DNA from: Mucidula mucida
Taxonomy: Eukaryota; Basidiomycota; Agaricomycetes; Agaricales; Physalacriaceae
Length of the DNA: 12,354 nucleotides
Direction of reading: 5' to 3'
Assembly: GCA_015501055.1 (NCBI GenBank)
Contig: JADNYV010000937.1
Span: forward strand, 1-12,354
The notes beneath the pieces are model-generated. The model was not told the origin of the DNA and did not search any database. It saw only the letters and a program-made list of their open reading frames with translations. Made by a program: the position numbers and the translations under genes. Every line of letters begins with the position of its first letter. The stretch's first letter is position 1. Positions 8,678-12,354 of the stretch are shown in pieces.

Positions 8678-9518
8678 TCGAGTGTGATTTGCACGAGCTC
8701 AGCGCGCCCAGCTCGGCTCCGGATGGCGCAAATAATAAAGAGATTCAAAAGAACGAACGGAAGGGTAGGACAGAGGCAACAAAATTACAGGAAATAGCAG
8801 AGTGCCGGATGTGTTTGGGTTTTCAGCAAGAGAGAGGAGGTGTCTCACGTTTCGGCAAAATTCACTGATCCCGACGTCACAGCTCGCGCATTTACACGCC
8901 GAAATAGGATATATTTGGTAAACTAACGCGTAAGTTTTCTGCGCGCCCTTCTCTGTCTCAGATATACGCTGCATATCTGCTCAAATCTCTGAAAAGCTCT
9001 CCAGTGCAGCGAGGTCAACAGGGTTCACGTCAAATTTCCCCGCTCGCTGGGCTTGAAAAATTTAAGCGGGTTCAGGTTCGTCACGGAGATATCAACCCAA
9101 GAGTGTGGCGTACGAGAGCATTCATAACGCCAGAACGCCACAAGTGACGTGATGGCACTGCTGACGCCACATTTGATATAGAGGCCCTTTTCTATGCCCA
9201 AGTCTTTGAGTGCGCGATCTAAAGTCAGAAGTTAGGAGATGCAGTTAGGTTTGCGTCCAGATGAGAAGATATCGATCGCGTCGCCATAGGAACGCGACTT
9301 GGGCGAACCTCCGCCAACCGCCGCGCAGAGGGACGCGTCTTTTTGGCGCGCACGGATCACAGAGGAAAGAACCACCTTCACTTTACGTGTTGATCAAACG
9401 AGGTATATTGTCAACATCATTGCAAAATTCGTATGCGTATTCCTGCTCATTCGAGCGTCATCTATAGTACTTTATAATCGAAAAAGACAGTTAACCAAGT
9501 CCACACCAGAAGCAAAAT
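8678..9518. other. G-alpha promoter and desaturase 3' flank
   Basis: Both flanking genes are on the minus strand, so this 841-bp gap should hold the desaturase terminator (right) and the G-alpha promoter (left). Visible motifs are CGACGTCA (8872-8879, seven of eight bases of a CRE octamer), TGACGTGA (9145-9152), TGACGCCA (9162-9169), and an ACGCGT box (9333-9338) directly followed by TTTTGGCGCG (9341-9350). A 68-codon arginine-rich plus frame at 9261-9467 shows nothing recognisable. I see no RNA gene. Confidence 0.4.
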
Positions 9519-11120
9519 TTAATCCATCAGTTTGCGCGCCTTCAGCTTGGGCACAATATCGTCATCCTCACCATCGCTCCAAGCCGTTGTGCTACCAGAA
9601 AAGTTGCTGCTGCCAAGTTCCTGATAGCGCGCAATCTTGAGTCGCTGGGAAGGAGGAACGCGCTTGGTAATGTCGAGGATGTGCGGGTGGCCACCATGGA
9701 GGACACCGACGCGCTTCATGGCGAGGAGCTACAAAAAATCAGAAGAGAACATGCATGCAAGTTGGGCGAACATACGTTGTGGGCAGCATTGGAGTGATCA
9801 TAAACGCCGCCAAAGAAGGCCGTTGTAGCGTCTTTGCCAATGAACCGGGTGATAAGATGCGCACCGCCGGGGTGCTCTTCGATGAAGGTTGAGACATCAT
9901 GGATGAAACCAGAAATGAGAATGAGAGGGCGCTTGACCGATTGAGTTTGGACTGACAGGTGAATCAGCACGAAGTATAAGAGGCAGGATGAAAACGACTT
10001 ACAGCTCTCATACGAGATGACAGGCAGGTCATCCGAGCTGGTGGGCCAAGCAAGTTTCTCTTGGGTGACACGCAACCGCTTCAATTCCATAGTAAGCTGA
10101 CCCTTGCGGACTTCATTATCCGGGAAGACTTTCAAGTGGCTCGCCAAGCCAATCTTCTGCATGAGCCAGATGAACCACTTTGTGGGGTCGTACTGGTACC
10201 ACTTGATCGCATTTCGGTAATCCATCGGGAACTGCAGGAACATTTAGCTGCTGCTGATAGCCGCGGCAAACGGGACTGACCTGATGATGGAAATTGTGGT
10301 AGCCTTCGCCGACAGTGACGAATGCGGTGATCATATGGTCCTTGGGCGTGTGCTTGTCATCGAAGGGTGTCTCTCCAAGCCAGTGAGCGAGTGAGTTTAC
10401 ACAGAAAGTGGACTGCGGCAGAAGGTTAAATGACGACATAATGAGCGAGACCAAAAAACGCACGTGGTGGACGAAGCAGAGACGGAGAACACCAGCATAG
10501 ACGTATCCGCCGCGGGCGTCACCCCAACCGTAGTGGGCAACGAGGGTGGGAACGGTAAAGGCCATGAGGGCGATGAGGATGAGGTAATACTGGTGCTGCC
10601 ACTTGACGATATAGCTCTTGTTCAAGTCACTGACGTCTGCGACACCTGGCTTGCGACGGGGCTTGACGAGCATCCAGCCAATGTGTGAATAGAAAAAGCC
10701 GCGGTGAGCGTTGTAAGGGTCGAGGTCGGTGTCGGTGTAACGATGATGGGCACGGTGACCACGGGACCACCACTTGATAGAACCTTCGACGGCACCAGCA
10801 CCAGCCAAGGCGAGAATGTACTGCAAAGGCTTGGAGGCGTTGTACGCTCTGTGGGCCCAAAGTCTGTGGTATCCCGCAGTAATGCCAAGACCGGTGATGT
10901 AGTAGTAGACGACGCTCCAGACAGCGGTTTGCCAGCGTAAGGGAGTGTAATACGCGCCAACGGCACCCATGATTGGGGTCATGACCAGAACCATCGTCGA
11001 AACCCAGTTGATGTTGCTGAGCAAGTTGCCGAGCGTGATGGGCGGCAGAGGCTTCGTGTTTTTGAGAGTCTGGGAGACATAGTTGTCGGGGATGTCGAGG
11101 TCGACGGGAACGGCGCTCAT
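9519..11120 (-). CDS. OLE1: delta-9 acyl-CoA (stearoyl-CoA) desaturase with C-terminal cytochrome b5 domain
   Basis: Five exons (11120-10464, 10412-10281, 10231-10003, 9951-9776, 9728-9519) are joined by introns of 47-51 nt with GT...AG, giving 467 residues with no frame problem. The three histidine boxes that bind the di-iron centre are HRLWAH (85-90), HRAHH (122-126) and HNFHH (258-262). Hydrophobic stretches at about 38-60, 64-82, 98-112 and 176-196 fit the four-helix membrane arrangement of the family. The fused cytochrome b5 carries HPGG (heme ligand His366) and a second heme ligand at His392 (VYDHSN). The enzyme inserts the first cis double bond into palmitoyl- and stearoyl-CoA in the endoplasmic reticulum membrane, taking electrons through its own b5 domain. 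Yeast Ole1 has the same order of domains. The acidic tail ends at the TAA at 9521-9519. The start is the first ATG in the frame, with an AVPVDLDIPDNYV N-terminus. Confidence 0.95.
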
Positions 11121-11270
11121 GGTCGTCGTCGTTCAAGAGCCAGATTCTTTGGGGACCGCGCGCTGGGGTTAGCGTCTTGGTGCCAAGCAGGACCAAGCAC
11201 TGCGCACCGCCACGTCAACGTGACCAAGTCTCTCTCTCGTCGCTTCGCAAAAGTTTTTTGGTTTTCCAAA
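11121..11270. promoter_or_regulatory. 150-bp divergent promoter between OLE1 and the mitochondrial ribosomal protein gene
   Basis: Only 150 bases separate the two start codons, so regulatory signals of both genes must overlap or lie inside the transcribed parts. The segment holds an inverted pair CTTGG-TG-CCAAG (11176-11187) and two further copies of GACCAAG at 11191-11197 and 11222-11228. It also has pyrimidine-rich stretches (CTCTCTCTC at 11231-11239) near the likely plus-strand start. No clear TATA box is seen. Confidence 0.5.
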
Positions 11271-12153
11271 ATGTCGCGCTGCTGCCGCCGTCTGAATCAG
11301 TTGGCTTCTCAAGGTGAGTTGGACGTTCTGTTCTGTTCTCGTTGGTTGATAAATGTTAGGACGGCGGACATATTCCCAAGCAGCTGTACAGCTCAAAAGG
11401 CCCTCCTCATCGGCCACGCCCGTGTATCGTCGACCACAGCCGAGCACTCATACACGCGACGCCGAGCTCCCTCGTTCTTCGGCTTCGGCTTCATACAGTT
11501 TCCAACAGCGGAGAGCAGCTCGCATAGAGGAGGAGCAAGACGTCGCAGAACAGACGCCCCAGTCTATCCATCTCCGGCAGCTATTCGGCCTTCGCTTCTC
11601 TGCTGAATTGTCGCGACGCATACTCACCCATGCGAGCCATCCAGCAGCTGCTCAAGGGCACAATTCGGCGCTTTCCTTCATTGGGCGTCGTACGCTCGAA
11701 TCCTATTTCCTCCTCATGATTTCCTCCAGTCCTGCTTTGACTCCCTCGGACGACCTAGAGGCTCTGTCCTCCCACGCGCTCAACACCTATCTTCTTGGTC
11801 AGCACGTCGGACGCAGCTGGGAACTCGGACGCGTCCTTCGTTGGGTGCCAGCCGTTATTTCTCCAACGGAAATAGACACTTCACGAGAGGGACGGAGTAT
11901 CGGACTCTACAAAGTTCAAGGAGACACGGTTGCAGCCGTATTAGGCGGCGTGTTCCGGGAGTTTGGTGCTTCGACGGCGCAGCGCCTATTCCATACGCGC
12001 ATCATGCCACACGTCCTAAGCGGTCTTCCAGAACGTTTTCATGGAGACGTTACCGCCGCTTGCAATCGTATGGGAGGTCTGCAGGGACCATTGGCCAGAA
12101 CGAAAAAGCCTCTACCAGTACCTGACACTGGGCTCATAGTTACATTACCGTGA
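11271..12153 (+). CDS. RNase III-fold mitochondrial ribosomal protein (mL57/MRPL15-like; mL44/MRPL3 possible)
   Basis: Exon 1 (11271-11313) and exon 2 (11360-12153) are joined by a 46-nt intron (GTGAGT...TTAG) to give 278 residues. The first 60 residues are rich in Arg and Ser and nearly lack acids, with RRTYSQ around residue 18, typical of a mitochondrial presequence. An RNase III-like fold follows: LRQLFGLRFSAELSRRILTH, then SALSFIGRRTLESY (118-130), which stands where true RNase III has LEFLGDA. The catalytic acids are absent there, as expected for the structural RNase III homologues of the mitochondrial large subunit. GDTVAAVLGGVFREFGASTA resembles the second helix pair of the fold. No double-stranded RNA-binding domain follows, which favours mL57 over mL44. 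The gene starts 150 bp from OLE1 on the opposite strand. The exact homologue is an inference. The C-terminus may be altered by a facultative intron (12150-12190). Confidence 0.7.
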
Positions 12154-12255
12154 GTTTGCATTGCATTGCACATGCTTCAATACTCACCAGTCCGTAGGCG
12201 GTAGCACTAATTTATCTATTCATTGATCTACTCGTCATGTCACTCGTCGTTGCTA

Positions 12256-12354
12256 CTACATATATGAAGAAGGGAATGGCAAGAATTCTGTTTGCTCTGC
12301 AGCACGACGACAAACGGCGAAATCATCATTGAACATTTCGTCTGTTCCATCAGA
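12256..12354 (-). CDS. possible C-terminal end of a gene running in from the right edge
   Basis: The minus-strand frame is open from the window edge for 32 codons to a TAG at 12258-12256, closely followed by a second TAG (12255-12253). It begins SDGTDEMFNDDFAVCRRAAE and ends PFPSSYM. The mixed acidic and aromatic composition and the tandem stops suit a real C-terminus, but the piece is too short to identify. It would be convergent with the ribosomal protein gene, with about 100 bp between the stop codons. Confidence 0.3.
   Translation of the reverse strand, partial: SDGTDEMFNDDFAVCRRAAEQTEFLPFPSSYM

Noticed and set aside
9299..9640. 113-codon plus-strand open frame across the OLE1 3' end
   Set aside because: It has no ATG at its start, runs antisense into the last OLE1 exon and shows no motif.
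10627..11196. 189-codon minus-strand open frame
   Set aside because: It lies in another frame of the OLE1 first exon and promoter; the desaturase frame has the histidine boxes, this one has only low-quality sequence.
1..12354. CRISPR arrays, tRNAs, rRNAs, transposons or prokaryotic operon features
   Set aside because: No regularly spaced repeats, no clover-leaf candidate, no transposase motif or terminal repeats found by eye; the intron-rich genes show a fungal nuclear origin.

Overview
The window looks like nuclear DNA of a mushroom-type basidiomycete (Agaricomycetes). The evidence is many very short introns (mostly 46-63 nt, GT...AG) and protein families typical of that group: secreted PEBP-like proteins, a secreted alpha/beta-hydrolase of fungal type, a fungal Ole1-type desaturase with a C-terminal cytochrome b5, and a fungal heterotrimeric G-protein alpha subunit. 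Genes are dense and on both strands. There are no bacterial features, no CRISPR array, no tRNA or rRNA and no recognisable transposon.

Left part (1-5891). A secreted alpha/beta-hydrolase gene (10-1509, minus) is full length in outline but broken by at least seven frameshifts. About 1.9 kb follows with nothing recognisable. Next come a secreted phosphatidylethanolamine-binding-protein-like gene (3412-4234, plus, one apparent frameshift) and a short-chain dehydrogenase/reductase (4784-5891, plus, three apparent frameshifts, all six introns with intact splice sites). A palindromic TGACGTCA octamer lies just upstream of the dehydrogenase start.

Middle (5892-8677). After about 1 kb of mostly non-coding DNA with one short coding-like stretch, a complete G-alpha gene runs on the minus strand (8677-6943). 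Its reading frame is perfect across ten introns, but only if a single-nucleotide exon (position 7181) is spliced in. One aspartate codon is then assembled from three different exons. This is the most striking observation in the window.

Right part (9519-12354). An intact delta-9 acyl-CoA desaturase gene (OLE1 type, minus, five exons) is divergent from an intact RNase III-like mitochondrial ribosomal protein gene (plus), with only 150 bp between the two start codons. A short open frame at the right edge (minus) may be the C-terminus of another gene.

The genes do not form an obvious pathway; this reads as ordinary fungal gene order. One regional pattern is clear: apparent indels are abundant at the left, fewer in the middle-left and absent from about 6.9 kb rightwards. 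This suggests either decay of the left-hand genes or poorer consensus quality there.
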